64,000 nt of DNA from Rehmannia glutinosa (GCA_016081115.2 JABTTQ020001099.1:1-64000), one strand, 5' to 3'. Shown: positions 1-12,597, counted from the stretch's first letter. The notes: generated from the sequence alone by a model not told the origin. Translations and numbers: made by a program.

Positions 1-47
1 GCTTTTACTTGGGATGTCTCCTGATGAGAGAAAAAAATTGAGCCTTG

Positions 48-1223
48 TCAGTGAAAACTTTTCTTCCTTCGGGAGACGGACTCGAACTTCCATGCAGGAC
101 CAAGAAGCCAAGAGGCTGCAGCTCCACCTATCAACCCTCCAACCTGAAATTTTTGACGAGCTAAATTTTTTTTTTTTATATAAGACTCGGTAGGAGGGAT
201 AATTACAAAAATGTCTACTGTAATACTTAGGGATAATTACAAAAAAGAATCCCGAGGTTTGGGGACTGGGGTAGTTACAAAACAATCCAGTGAAGTTTCA
301 AAATTACGTAAACCTCATTGAGGTTTGATTTAAATCTTTAGTTGACTTGATAAAATTTACACGTCATCAAGTATTTTACAATTGTATTCATCAACCTTTT
401 CAAATATTTCAAATAAGTTTTTTTTGTTACCATAATTTCCAGATGCAAAAAGTGGCATCAGACTTAAACCACTAAGATTTGGCTTTTCTTGAAGACAGAT
501 TATATACAAGTGCAGCTATGTCTATGAGTTACCAATCAAACTTACATGTCCCCAGTTGTCAATGCCTTGAGATAGCAGCCCAATAGCCTGCACAAGAGAG
601 AGACTCATTTTTTCATTAGTAATAAGTTTACACAGCAGACAAATAAAATTTTAGCATATCCATTAATTGCCTTAAATGATAAATCTCTGCAGAAAAATAA
701 GTCGAAAGCCTATTAATGAAAGATTCAGTCAGTCTAATCCTACTGATTGAAAAAGAGTCTAGGACTTTCAGCCCTAAAAAGGTGAGGACATACCATGTTT
801 AAAACAATCACTTGAGCAATATGTTTGAGATCACCCTCAGTGCCTTTGACCATGCCCCTGTGCCTCAGTACAAACATAGCAAATGATCCAACCTGAACAT
901 GCCGCCATTTAACCAATTCAAGATACGCTGGTACTAGAAATGCAATGATGCAAAAGAAGTTGGTTTTTTTCACTGCAAGTTTACATTAGTTCTTAAAATC
1001 AATTATAGCAAACAGAATGAAGCTTCTAGTTAGTTTGTGTACTCAACAAGAAAAGTTGCACTTTTGAAGTTTAAATAAAGTTGAATTACATTAGAACATC
1101 AAGAAATGGTGTGTTTAAAGGTCAAGAGATTACCAATCCAAAAATAGCTCGATGCACCAACTGCTGGTGATGTGCAGAACCAATAACTCATTGCTGAACC
1201 TGATGCATGCCAAAGGACATGAT

Positions 1224-1286
<63 letters not shown>

Positions 1287-3506
1287 TACACCGATAAAAT
1301 AGGAATTATCTATTGTAGTGGGTTGACAGTAGTTACTTGCAATTGCAGAGGTGATGTATATCGTTAGATATCTTTTAGGACCACAAATATTCTCAACGGA
1401 AGGACCAGTTGAGTTCAAAGAATAGCAATTGACCTGAAAAGAAAACATAACTTCTCTTAATGAACTATCAACGGGCCAAAAACCACGAGTTTTTTATTAA
1501 AAATATTCAAATCAAACCAGCAGATGCCCAATATTTGCGTGCAGAAAGGACGATGTAACTAGCCTCCACAACTGCCCTTTACTAATGAGACCATTAATCT
1601 GCAAAAATAGTGGGGTAAACAAGTTTAACATAGAAATTCTCACAATGAAACTGATAATCCAGCACTAGGATGAGAACTAAAAAGTCAGACCTTAGCTCCC
1701 CAAAATAAGAGCTTGCCATCTGAGACATATTGTGCTATATAGACTCTGCATATAAATTCAGAAAATATTTTCACTGCTCTACAGGAACTTATGATACCAG
1801 ACACTATTGAGGAGAGTGATATTGTCGCTCTTCAACTGTACATCGCTCTTTCGTTGCTTATTTATCCTTTTTTTTTTTTGGTGGGGGTGGGGGTGGGGGT
1901 GTGGAGCGTAGGGTGGATGGCAGGGACATAACTGTAGTAGCATTATATACTAGGATTTAATTAAAAAATACTCTTGAGGTTCAGTCTAATTACAAAAAAC
2001 CCGACTATCTTTCAAAATTACAAATAACCCATTGACATTTATTTTTATTTTACAGTTTGCACCCTCAAGAGAGAGGTATTTGTTAAGTAAATACAAACCT
2101 CAAGGGAGTTTGTAATACCATAAGGGGTATTTGTAATTTTGAAAGATAACTATAGTCATTTGTAACTAGGCTAAATATTTGGGGTAGCTTTTGTAATTTA
2201 CCCTATATATTAAAATTATGTAACTGGTCCCTGACACAAGTGTGAGGTAGCGATACTCACAAGACATTAGCAGCAAGAAGAATATTAGTCCATTGCCTTC
2301 CTTGAACAAATCTCTTCTAGATGTCCTTGACTGTGGCTTCCCAAAATCTTTATTACTTCCACTTTCCTCTCCATTGAAGAAACTTAAGCTCATCAAAGTA
2401 GAAGAGAGAGCATTGAATGACCATTGAAAACAATTAAAACCTGTAAATTGAAGGGCCCTTTCATGACACATATCCTTCCAAAGAGGCACATCACCAAGAT
2501 GAGAAATACTCTGTACAAAAAGCATAATTGCAGTGAAGATTTTTGGGTACTAATAACATGATGAACAAGCCTCAAATGGATGAAAGATTCACATGATACG
2601 ATGCCTGCCTAATTTGCGAATTGTTTCTTGTAAGCCCTTCCCAGTCCCAAGTATCGATTTGAAACTGTATTACTGCTGGTTAATCCAGATCATTATACAT
2701 CACAAAGCATTATAAAGATTTCACGATCATGAGAATTAAAAATAGCATTTATTACATGAATTGCTCAATCACAGCTCAAGGATATATATGCTAGATCAGA
2801 TCTGGAACTCAAATACATTATACATTACACGGCTACAACTAATTTTCCAGATAAAAATCCATACGCTGCTTTTTGATTTGTTCAAATTAGAAACGAAAGA
2901 CAAGAGAACATCTTTGGTTACAATTAAAACAAAAATATCAACTCTAACAAGCTCAAATTTCCACTCGTTTCTTAATAAACACAATCCGCCATCCTCTCTT
3001 CCAATTCCTTCTTTTTATGTTTCAGACTAGAAAGAGTTTTTAGCAGGACAGCGTAATGTAATTGTCTATGATTGTAAAAGGTAGTATATCACAGGGAGAG
3101 GAAAAATCGCAGTAATTCTTAGCAAAAACCCGATTCTCTTTCAGCTACATCTTTAAATCATGAAATTCTGGAAAATGAAATCTATCCCTAAACAACACAT
3201 ATTTATCCATTCTTTGGAAAAAAAAAAAAAACACAGAAAGGGCGGAATAATCTGAAAGCAAGAACACATATACTTCATCCATTCCAACAGTATAAATCGC
3301 AATTAACACCAAATTACACCCAACTATGCCGAACCAGCTTCACTCAAGTTTGATAGTATGATAGAGCGACTAGAAATTAGGATTCTTATTGTATTTTGAT
3401 GATGCCCTTTCCTAATTACCTTGAGCGAGGAGCGGAGGAGGAAGCCAAGATGAAAGCGGCGGTGGAGGGCGTCGCTAAGGCGGAGAGCGACGGCGGCGGT
3501 GCTCAT
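48..3506 (-). CDS. chloroplast rhomboid-like protease gene, nine exons, two small frameshifts
   Basis: Rhomboid intramembrane serine protease of the plant plastid RBL10/RBL11 type. Exons read on the minus strand: 3506-3420, 2510-2261, 1745-1691, 1598-1518, 1433-1337, 1199-1134, 892-794, 587-546, 143-48 (TGA at 48-50). All have GT-AG borders, and phases agree except in exons 2 and 6. Exon 1 encodes a Ser/Arg-rich leader like a transit peptide. Exon 4 has GQLWRLVTSSFLHANIGHL, exon 5 VNCYSLNSTGP, exon 6 AMSYWFC then VGAS, exon 8 IDNWGH with the catalytic histidine, exon 9 GGLIGG. Exon 2 lacks one base near 2300 (between DLFK and GRQWTNILL). Exon 6 lacks two bases directly after the catalytic-serine codon of GAS(G). 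With those indels allowed for, the length is about 291 residues. Family call is strong; functionality is uncertain (real damage or assembly error). Confidence 0.85.
196..330. repeat. fragment of AATTACAAAAA-type MITE family
   Basis: Contains repeated blocks of the type GGATAATTACAAAAA followed by a short C-rich word and GAGGTTTG. The same words recur at 1957-2203, 4540-5283, 42157-42444 and 44527-44732. It lies between the last two rhomboid exons. Only a partial copy; no paired terminus is seen. Confidence 0.45.
1229..1287. repeat. (CA)n(TA)n microsatellite
   Basis: About 18 CA units run directly into about 10 TA units inside a rhomboid intron. Reading frames spanning it are low-complexity artefacts. 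Confidence 0.97.
1879..1904 (+). repeat. G-rich tract, G-quadruplex candidate
   Basis: Three GGGGG runs separated by single T residues, preceded by a poly-T run, in the rhomboid intron between exons 2 and 3. The G-rich strand is the template strand of that gene. Confidence 0.6.
1957..2203. mobile_element. MITE of the AATTACAAAAA family inside a rhomboid intron
   Basis: The left part has CTTGAGGTTC, CTAATTACAAAAAACCC and ATCTTTCAAAATTACAAA. The right part carries the complementary order (TTTGTAATTTTGAAAGAT, then TTTTGTAATTTACCC), so the ends are inverted repeats of about 60 bp. It lies between exons 2 and 3 and carries no gene. Its superfamily is not clear because no exact target duplication was found. 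Confidence 0.6.
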
Positions 3507-4535
3507 GAAGTGGTTGGTGGGTGTGGGCCCAGCTCCGAATATGGGGATGGAGTATTTGGGATCGGGTGACATTGGTAATCCCATCATTGCTTATGTGCTC
3601 CTTCAAATTTGATACTCAGTGCAATAGAATTTGTACTCTGATCTTCAACTTTTTTTGTTCTGCTCAATTAACTAATACCAACTACCAAAACTTGGACATA
3701 TTGCAGAAAATTTGATTTGATGGTTGAAAAATTTGGAATAAATTTGACTTTATGAAAAAGAAAATGAATAAAAAAAGTGTGTGTAAATGAAAAAAACATT
3801 ATCTTTAACATATTATTTTTTCTTTATTTTGCAAATACTTTCAGAAGTAAAAAACTAAAAATGTAATAAGAAAACTATTTCTTGAATAAATAAATAAGTA
3901 TATCATCAAATAAACCCATATTAAAGGTTTAGTATTTATCTTTGTACACATAATTTTGAGTCTAAATCCTATTTAAAATAAATCATATAATTTCCAGATT
4001 GTGTGCAACAAAGCCATATAATCTCTTCTTTGAATCCTGCATTCCAAATCCATGTTTCATCTGCTGATCCAAAACATTGGAAATTACAATTCTGCCCTTT
4101 GCTTCAAACTTGGAAAACCAAGGCTAATCTGGGATTATCAACTTTTAGCCATGCCCTTTTGCAGAATATAATGTCAGTTGCCAAATTTCACCTCAATTAA
4201 CCCTGAAGTTCAAAACTGTTAATTTAAAATCATCTTGAATTCAGTGTGTGTCTGTGTGTGCATGTTTTTGTAAAATTTGTTTTGATCTTTTAATATTAGG
4301 AGATTGAAAGTACTAATTAATATTTGCAGTTTGTCTGGATGAGAATGCAACATACCTGATATCTGCTAAATTTTCTTGCATATTTTCTTGTTTGTCTCAT
4401 CAACTAATATATATATTAATCTTGAAATAATTTTACCTCTAAATAGACTGTTAGTTGGATGTAAGAGAGCTAAGGGATGCCCCAAGAGCGCCACCATGAG
4501 TTACCTGTCATGTAGCACGAAGCCATTGTTAATCA
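3507..4535. other. intergenic DNA upstream of the rhomboid gene
   Basis: AT-rich sequence following the 5' end of the rhomboid gene. No coding potential, RNA gene or complete repeat was recognised. Any rhomboid promoter must lie at its left end, but no convincing TATA box was identified. Confidence 0.5.
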
Positions 4536-4539
4536 GAAG

Positions 4540-5283
4540 CCAATTTATCGTTAATTACAAGAAATATCCTTGAGGTGTTTGTAACCCCAACTATCTTTTA
4601 AAATTACAAACACTCACTTGATAATATTTTTCGTTTTACAAATTGTGCCCTATTGTGTTTATTAAGTAAATACAAATCCGGAGGGGATATTTTCAATTTT
4701 TTTTAATTAGACTGACCATATGGGTAATTTTTTAAAAAGGATAATTACAAAAACAACCCTTGAGGTTTGAGATAATTACAAAAAAGAACCCGGCCAGACG
4801 GATATCCGCCCGTCCCACCTATATTTTTTAATATATAATATATATTATAATATAACTTTTATCTTTTAATGTTATATCTAACATTTATGAACTGAAAATA
4901 ATAAGTTTTATAAAGAATATTATATAAATATATTAACATAAACATTTTATTCTTTTTTTTCATTTTTTCTATTTAAATTTATTTTGTGAGCGAGCGGCCG
5001 CCCGACCCATCCGTCTGTGACCCCCAGCTGGTCGGTATTCCACGTCCCGCTCTAGGGACGGAGCGGTCCGGGTATGACTCATTGTCATCCCTAATTATGC
5101 CTTAAATGTCATGACTTTAATATTTTTACAAAGGTGAAGAGTGTGTTTGAAATGTTTTTGTATATGAAGCGGATAAACTGCAATACAAAATCAAATATCA
5201 AGGGGGTCTTTGTAATTTTCAAAAGTTTCTGGTTTTTTTTGTAATTACCCCAAACTTCGGGGGTAGTTTTGTAATTATCCCTT
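4540..5283. mobile_element. MITE-type insertions with AATTACAAAAA inverted termini
   Basis: A partial copy (4540-4735) is followed by a fuller element, 4739-5283. That element begins GGATAATTACAAAAACAACCC and ends with the near-complement GGGTAGTTTTGTAATTATCC. The fuller element also carries two GC-rich blocks near 4790-4820 and 4990-5080, separated by AT-rich DNA. No open gene. The target duplication is not exact, so the limits are approximate. Confidence 0.55.
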
Positions 5284-5290
5284 TTAGAAA

Positions 5291-6225
5291 TTACCCTATA
5301 TTCAAGGCACATGTTTTAAACACTTTACCTCCACGAGAAACATTAACTCTGTCATCAAGAAAATCAAGACAGAGCTGTGCGAAATTGAGAACCAAACTGA
5401 AGGGCCTCAATGAAAATAATTGCATCCACCTCCAATTTCCAGAATCCCAGTTCATCATGCCTTCTTCTTCTCCAAAAACCAAACCCTCGAAATCGTAATC
5501 ATCATCTTGAAAGTTGCTATTATTATTATTACTGTTGTCGCTAAATAATCCTCGTATTTCATGGCGACACAGGACAGGTATTGTGGATGTGCAGCCAGGG
5601 ATAATACACTCGGAATGATAAAAATGTCTGCACGGAAGTTCCTTTACCTGAACCCCAACCGCAAATTCGTCCTTACAAAACCGGACAACACGAATCGCTT
5701 TTTCAGATGTTCGGTTGTCAGCTCGACAACCGGCAGGGCCCGAATCGCTGATTCGGCGCCGCTGGTGGGCCGGGCCTGTCGTTTTGGGTCAGTTCTTGAA
5801 CAAACTGTTCTAATCCGTTATCAGGTGAAAAGTTGTTCCCTGGCGGGGAAACAGGCCGATTGTCGTCCGGGCCGATGAACTGGAGCAGGATCCAGGCCCG
5901 TTGGTTCGGGCCTGTAATTTGATTCCGGCCTGGAATTTGATTCGGGCCTGGATTCTGGCGTTGTTGTGGAGGATCGAGCATTTGTGCTAGTGTGTCTAGT
6001 ACACGCGCGCCTGGAGATGGTTCCAGGCGGGATTCCAGGAGGGTCTAGGCGGGAAACGTCGAGTTCGTGCCTGATTTGTCGGAAGCAACGGGGGCAGAGG
6101 ATTTCAGTGGGGTCGGTTGTGGTGGTTCGGATGGAACGTTGGCAATGCCGGCACCAGTAGTAATGGTATGTTCGTGTTCTGTGAACTCCATTGACGGTAA
6201 TACCAGGACGACGAATCGTGGACAT
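5291..6225 (-). CDS. zinc-ribbon plus RING-H2 E3 ubiquitin ligase, single exon, several frameshifts
   Basis: Resembles plant RHC1A/RING1 (BCA2-type) E3 ubiquitin ligases, which pass ubiquitin from an E2 to substrate. The ATG is at 6225. N-terminal zinc ribbon: WCRHC then CPRC (about residues 25-50), followed by a Pro/Asn/Arg-rich linker. The RING-H2 core reads CPV then CKDEF, ELPCRHFYHSEC, WLHIHNTCPV then CRHEIRG, so every zinc ligand is present. These parts lie in different frames, with breaks near 5980, 5750, 5700, 5682, 5605 and 5570. The acidic/Asn-rich tail from CRHEIRG continues in one frame to TAA at 5291-5293. The ligand order argues for a once-functional gene; the many indels mean a recent pseudogene or poor consensus. 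No introns, as in most relatives. Confidence 0.75.
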
Positions 6226-7886
6226 GGTTTTTTTGTGTTGTTATTATGAATGGTTTTTTTGGTGGCTAGAGGTGGAAAAATGATATGAGGAGGTCTTTTT
6301 TTATATGGACTGATGGCTTAATTGGGATGTGAAGAGGGAAAGGGATGGCTTGCATGAGAGATTTTTGGTGCTTTTAAGTTTTAAGGTATTTGGGAATTGG
6401 GATTGTTTGCTCATTTTCTTTCTCTTGTGTTTACAATTTTCTTTCTCTTGTGTTTACAATTTCGTTTGATAAAAGAAAGGGATGATTTGGGTGAAAAGTT
6501 AGATATATGAACTACCAAAACAATTTCCTATATGCTACCAAAGAAGAAATGTCTCTTTATTTTCCATGGGATTAGCAATGATAAGTTTCAGAAGCATAAA
6601 TTGCATATGGGCCTCTACAAATTAGTACACAGCAAGGGTTTGGATTTGGAAAACCGAAAACATGTACAATCTGCAATCAAAAGAAGCACAAATTACATAT
6701 GGGCCTTGTACAGTTTCACTAACTAGCTTCTACTCAATGAGGCCCAATGGCCCCCACACCTTTGCAATAAATGGGCTGGTATGCTTGGATTGTTGGGTCA
6801 TCGCAAATGTACCTGATTTCAATATTTCATTAGTTGGAGTACGGTGCTAAATAATAAATATATATACTTCAATTGTTTCCGAAGGTTTTATTTAATCAAT
6901 GTTCTTATAGTTCAGTTAGTTATTTAGTTAAATTATTGGACAATAAATTACTTTGAGAAATGAGCAACAAATACAACTAGATAAGATAGTAAAAAAAAAA
7001 CACTGTGTCATCCAAACTAGGATGTTTTTGACACTGTTATAGCTATTTCCCAGAAGATTAGTGACAGATGTGGGTTTGTGATTTGTCTAGTACTTATACG
7101 ATTTTCTGATTCTATTTGATAATTTAGATCTGTATAGGTTTAAAATATATCGATGTTTTAGATATATATTGATTTATGATTTTGTAGGCTTTACAAAGAT
7201 CAATTTTGATCTTTGTTATCAGTTGTATAATTATTTTACTGAATGAAATTTATTTTTCTAAAGAAAAAATATAAATAACCACGATAATTATTTCTAGAAT
7301 TAATACTGCACAAATATTTATACTTACCTAACAAATGGACAATGAAGTATTGAAAATAAAAAATAAAAATGAAAGAGTTAAACTGTGATTGCATATTAAA
7401 TATTTAAAAATATTAATATATCTTTAAATATATTGAACATAAATCATTGTTTTTCACTAATATTTAACTCACTATTTTCTCAAATGATTATATCTTTAAA
7501 CTTTAGTTCACCAAACTCAATCCCTAGTAACCTACAGGAAGTCAAAAATCAATTTTTTAAACACCTTAAACGAAATTTACAGAAAAACCGATTTCTAGTC
7601 AAAAAATACAATGTTACAAAGTAAGGGACCCAAACTGCAAATTTTGGAAAAACGCGGACCGAGTCGGTTCAGAGAGTCACAAGATTGGTTTGTCCCAAGC
7701 CGGCACGGTTCGATCAAAACCTTAACTCCACCTTCACCCCTAATTTCCTTCTCTCTCTTCTTCTCTCTCAAACTGAGAGAGAAAATACCCAAGAAAAAAA
7801 AAACCCATATCCATTTCTTCATGAGAAGATAAACCCTAATCTTCAAACACAAAACCTATTCAGAAAATTCGGAATTAGAGAAGAAA
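6226..7886. other. intergenic DNA between divergent genes; RER 5' leader at right end
   Basis: Divergent promoter space of the RING gene (minus) and the RETICULATA-RELATED gene (plus). A short imperfect repeat (TTGCATATGGGCC at 6601 and TTACATATGGGCC at 6693) is the only structure noticed. The CT-rich stretch 7745-7800 looks like a plant 5' UTR leading to the ATG at 7887. Confidence 0.45.
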
Positions 7887-10800
7887 ATGTCTCACTCGGT
7901 GTTCCAAACAGCGCAGATTATGCCCCTGGCGCCAACCCCCAATACCTTATCTTCTAAATCATTACTGCCAACCACCACCGTTTCCAGGCACTCGGTCTTG
8001 CCGCCGGCCGCCGGTAAGCTCCGGAAGTGTTACCTTACTATCAAGGCATCATCTTCCTCGGTGGTTGACGGCGACGCTATTGCCAGCCTGGAGCGATGCT
8101 TTCAGGCGTCGCCGGACGCTCCGTCGTCGACTCCTTCCTGCTCTGCAGATTTTGGTCCGGTTATGAAGGGACAGTACGGTGCGCTTGGTGCGGTTACTTT
8201 GGAAAAATCGAAGCTTGATTTGACGCAGAAGCAAACTAGGTCTAGTCCTGAGGTATTATATATCAATTTGTCAATTTTCTTGCACCAATTTATCTATTGC
8301 CAAAAATATAAATACAAAAATGGCGACAAATTAAGTGATTTTTTTAATAACAAATTAAGTGATTTTAGTTACTAGTTTCAGGAAATTGAGTGATTCCCCC
8401 TTGTTCTAACTTCGGAGACATGAATAACTTAGTGAGCTTATTCTAGACTTTCTTGCCTAAGGCTAATTTTGAGTGGTATTGAGTTCCACAGCTGAGGGTA
8501 TAGACTAGATAAGGAAAATTATCATTAGCAAATTTTACTCAGAATGTTCTTTTTTCTTCATTTTCGTTAACCAAAAACCTCTTTTTGAGATTGTTAAATT
8601 TGGTTGACAACATATTTGACTTATTCATTTCAGTTTGAGGTTTTTAATTGTTTACCACGGTGAAGCTTAATTGTGAGTTTCTTTTGCCGATTTATCACTC
8701 CCTTCGAAATCTGTCCTCCAAAAATTCGAGATATTAGTAAATTGGTGGTCCATGTAAAATTGATTCTGTATAGCAGTCTATGATCTGTCTTGGCTGTTGA
8801 ACAATTGATGCAATTGGCTCCATAGTTCCGCATAAAGAACTTTAAATTATTAGGTTCTTGTTTTTTTTTAGCAATGATGATAATGTAAGCTGACTAGACC
8901 ATTGCAGACCTAATGAAATTACTGAATAGGACAACCATAACTTTACTGGACAATTTGTATGCCTTCAACTGTTTCAGGTTAAATTACCTTTTGATGGGTA
9001 TACTATCATAGAAGTTATATTCGGAAAATAATAATAATATGGTATTATTAATAGATTTCTTACAATGGTCTGGAGTATAAGTTAAGAGTTTCCCAGTGCC
9101 TAATAGATGTCACGTTCATTGCCAATCTGATATCTGCTTCTTCTTGATGCAATATGGCAGCTTTCTACTGGGGGAGGAGGTGGTAATATGGGAAAGGGTC
9201 TTAGCCATGGAGGTGGTGACGGAGGTGATGATGGTGGTGATGATGATGATTACTTTGACAACTTTGACGAGGGTGATGAGGGAGACGAGGGTGGACTGTT
9301 TAGGAGAAGGATCGTTCTGGGAGAGGTAATAAACTGATCTGTCCACACACGTGGCGGCAATTTTTATCTGATACTAATCTTTTCAGTTATTTTATCTAAA
9401 ACACCCGTTGTTTAATGCTATATGTTCACTGCCAGTTGTTCGATCGAAAATTTGTTGATGCTGTATTGAATGAGTGGCAAAAGACAATTATGGATTTGCC
9501 TGCTGGATTTCGTCAAGCCTATGAAATGGTAATGCTATGCTTCTCCTTTCCTTTTTCATGAACTGGATAACATCAGGACTGGACTCTGATGCCAATTTGG
9601 CTCTAGGGTTTGGTCAGCTCTGCTCAAATGGTGAGGTTTCTGGCCATCAATGCCAGACCTACAACTGCAAGGTTCATTTCTCGATCTCTTCCCCAAGGAC
9701 TGTCAAGAGCATTTATCGGCAGGTAAATTTAAAAGCTTCCTTTACTAACTTTAGTACATTGAAGATCAAAATTCATGACAAGTTTTGTTTTTTCAATTGC
9801 ATTCTCTTGACATCTGTTATCTCGGGATCTAAATCTTGGTTTTGGCATGTATTTGGAACATATCAGTACACTCTGTTGTCGTAAAACTTGAAAATGTTAT
9901 CTAGCTTTTTAGGTCAAACTCATCGTCCAAAAATGATTTGGTCTGGTAAAAACACTCAACACTACCCTAGCATTCAACTTGGCTCAGTTCAAACAAAATC
10001 AAGCCAACAATCGAGCTTTGACCTGTTGACAATCCCAATTTTGGCCTGCTTATGTTATTTAAACAAACTTTCCAACTGGAATGGATTGCATTGGTCAATT
10101 TGGGGATGGCCCTTCAGGTCACGGGAAGTTCATTGTGTGGGAAGGTTACATACCTATCATATGATTGAAGTTAATTATTTTTTGATGATGGTCATGAGTA
10201 ATTGTGTCTGTGCGCAGAGGCTTTTTATGAACCTGTGATTAAGAATTTGAATGCGATATGCTTTTATTTTTATGATGGACATTGATATATTGATATATTG
10301 AATATTCAGAGATGTTCAGTTTACAAACTTCACAAGTCAAGTTTAGATTGAGGAAACCGACAATTAATTTGATGGAAAAGAGAGAGTTGGCGAGAATGAC
10401 GTGGGATGGTATTTTCTGTTAAACCATAATGATTAGGTTAGATACTTGTATGTTTTTCACATATATTCCTCATATCCAGTTGCATGACTTGAATTTAAAT
10501 TAGGAGAGTGTCTTTGTAGCATAGTCACACCTGTGTATATATTATACACTAAATATATTACATGATGAGGCTTCTTCCTCGATTATATCCACATTCTATT
10601 AGCTGTTGATGGTGGTTGAATTGGTATCATAGGAAACTTATAAATCAATGATGGAAACCATGATGATACACGTGGGTGCAGCTGCTTCAGTTAGTGGATA
10701 TTATATGCTGTATAATATTTTTGTTGAGCGGGGAGATTTTATTTTGCTGTTTGCTTTCTACTATATGGCAATTGATTGATAACTTGCTTTGGGAGTATGA

Positions 10801-12597
10801 TTATATTTTGAAAGCTTGCTATTAATGTGAACCGTCCGGACAGGATGATTGCGGATCCAGCCTTTTGTACAGGCTGCTTCTCGAGAGCAGGCAACTACAA
10901 TTGGTTGCTCTGTTTGGTGGGAGATCAAAAATCGCAAGGAGAGGTACATTTTAGAGTTGCAATGACAAATTTTTCGGACTCGATAAAAAGCTAAGTTTTC
11001 AATGCAGGATAAAGCAGGAATGGGACCTTGCCCTCATCAACGTACTCACCGTGACAGCTTGCAATGCAATCGTGGTTTGGTCACTTGCTCCTTGCCGTTC
11101 ATATGGAAATACTTTCCAATTTGATTTGCAAAATACGCTCCAAAAGCTCCCAAACAATATTTTTGAAAAGAGCTATCCACTTAGGGAATTTGACTTCCAA
11201 AAAAGACTTCAGTCATTCTTTTACAAAGCTGCAGAGTTGTGTATGGTGGGATTTACTGCAGGAGCTGTACAAGGTGCTGTCTCAAACCTTGCTGCCAGCA
11301 AAAAGGAGGGAAGGTAGAACGATTTTTGATGTATTAAAACAAAATTCCTATTATCTTCCTTGCTAATATACGTATTTTGGTTATATGCGTAACTATTGGT
11401 TTTGCAACTGCCTGGTCCACCTTAGGTTATCAGTGACCACTCCATCTGTGAGCTCAAATGCACTCGGTTATGGAGCTTTTCTTGGTCTTTATGCAAATTT
11501 CCGATATCAGCTCTTGTGTGGTCTCGACAGAACAGTTACGAGTTACTTTGATGTTATTGGAGTAGCTCTGTTCTTCAGCACAGCCCTGAGGTATATCCTC
11601 TGATTATGTTTATATGACCTTACATTTGTTTTGCACGTGATGCCTTTATAAAGCTTAAATAATATCAAGGCAGTTAAGGGTGTGATCGCCTACCAAGAAT
11701 TTTCATTTTCGTTCCGCTTAAGAAGTATTTTTACCCCCAGTATTCACCTTCGCCTTTTCAATTACCAATCACATTTATTCATTATTTCCGAAAAAACCAT
11801 CAAATCAGCTATCGTTATTATACATTTTCTCACAAATTCCTCTATTCACTCAGTCACACATTTCCAATCACCAATCATTATTTTACTTTATCTATATCAC
11901 ATCAACTTTTTTCATAACATTTTCATCTCATATCCAGTCACACTTTCAACATCCATCGTTCTTCTTTCAAAAAAAAAAATTTGTATCAATATTTTAAATT
12001 TTCAAAATGAATGGCTCTCTCTCTGATGGTAGCCTTCTCTCTCTCTCTCTCTCTCTTTGATGGTAGCCTTCTCTAGGGCCGTCTCATTATCTAGTATGTA
12101 GACCACAGTTTTGGTAATATTGGCCTTGGCAATGCTGTTTCAATAAATCTAAATACGACATTAATCCACTTCTAAAAGTACTTTGCAAGGGCAATGCCAT
12201 CAACGTACAAGTCTCGTGAAACTTCTTTTCATGCATTTTTCAATATCTTGCTTCAAAATGTCTTATCCTGATCTTTGAGGACATAAAATCTGGGATGTTA
12301 AACACGTGTAGGGTCATGAACGTTCAATTGGGAGAGACATCTAGGTTAGCCTGGCTCGGCGTGGAGGTTGATCCACTGGCTCACTCTGATGATCTCTTGA
12401 AGGCTGCTTACAATAGACCTTCAGAAGGAGTGGATCAATCTTCGTCCAAATGGTTCATATCCAAGAACGCTATCGTCTCTGGGCTCGGGCTTCTCGGGAT
12501 CAGACAAGGACAAACGGACTCGACCATGGAGGGCGATGCACCTCTTCCTAAGGCTCGGAGGAAGAGAGTTGTTAGGAGGAAGGTGGCAACCAGTTAG
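7887..12597 (+). CDS. RETICULATA-RELATED (DUF3411) chloroplast protein, eight exons, frameshifts in exon 5
   Basis: Member of the plastid-envelope RETICULATA-RELATED family, involved in leaf mesophyll development and plastid metabolism. Exons: 7887-8252, 9161-9325, 9436-9528, 9607-9722, 10844-10943, 11008-11313, 11426-11590, 12312-12597 (TAG 12595-12597). All borders are GT-AG. Exon 1 encodes a Ser/Pro-rich transit-like leader, exon 2 a Gly/Asp-rich low-complexity stretch, exons 3-8 the conserved core (NEWQKTIMDLPAGFRQAYEM, VRFLAINARPTTARF, YGAFLGLYANFRYQLLCGLD, LGETSRLAWLGVEVDPL). Exon 5 should be a multiple of three but is 100 nt. One base is missing just after ADPAF and two extra bases (AG) follow LLLE, so about seven codons are out of frame. 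Length without the indels is about 531 residues. A possible poly-A signal AATAAA is at 12840. Confidence 0.88.
12034..12057. repeat. (CT)n microsatellite
   Basis: CT run in the last intron of the RETICULATA-RELATED gene, flanked on both sides by TGATGGTAGCCTTCTCT, which suggests a small local duplication. Confidence 0.9.

Noticed and set aside
1152..1448. Open frames on both strands over the CA/TA repeat
   Set aside because: Translation is a low-complexity His-Thr or Cys-Val run; the real content is a rhomboid exon (1433-1337) and a microsatellite.
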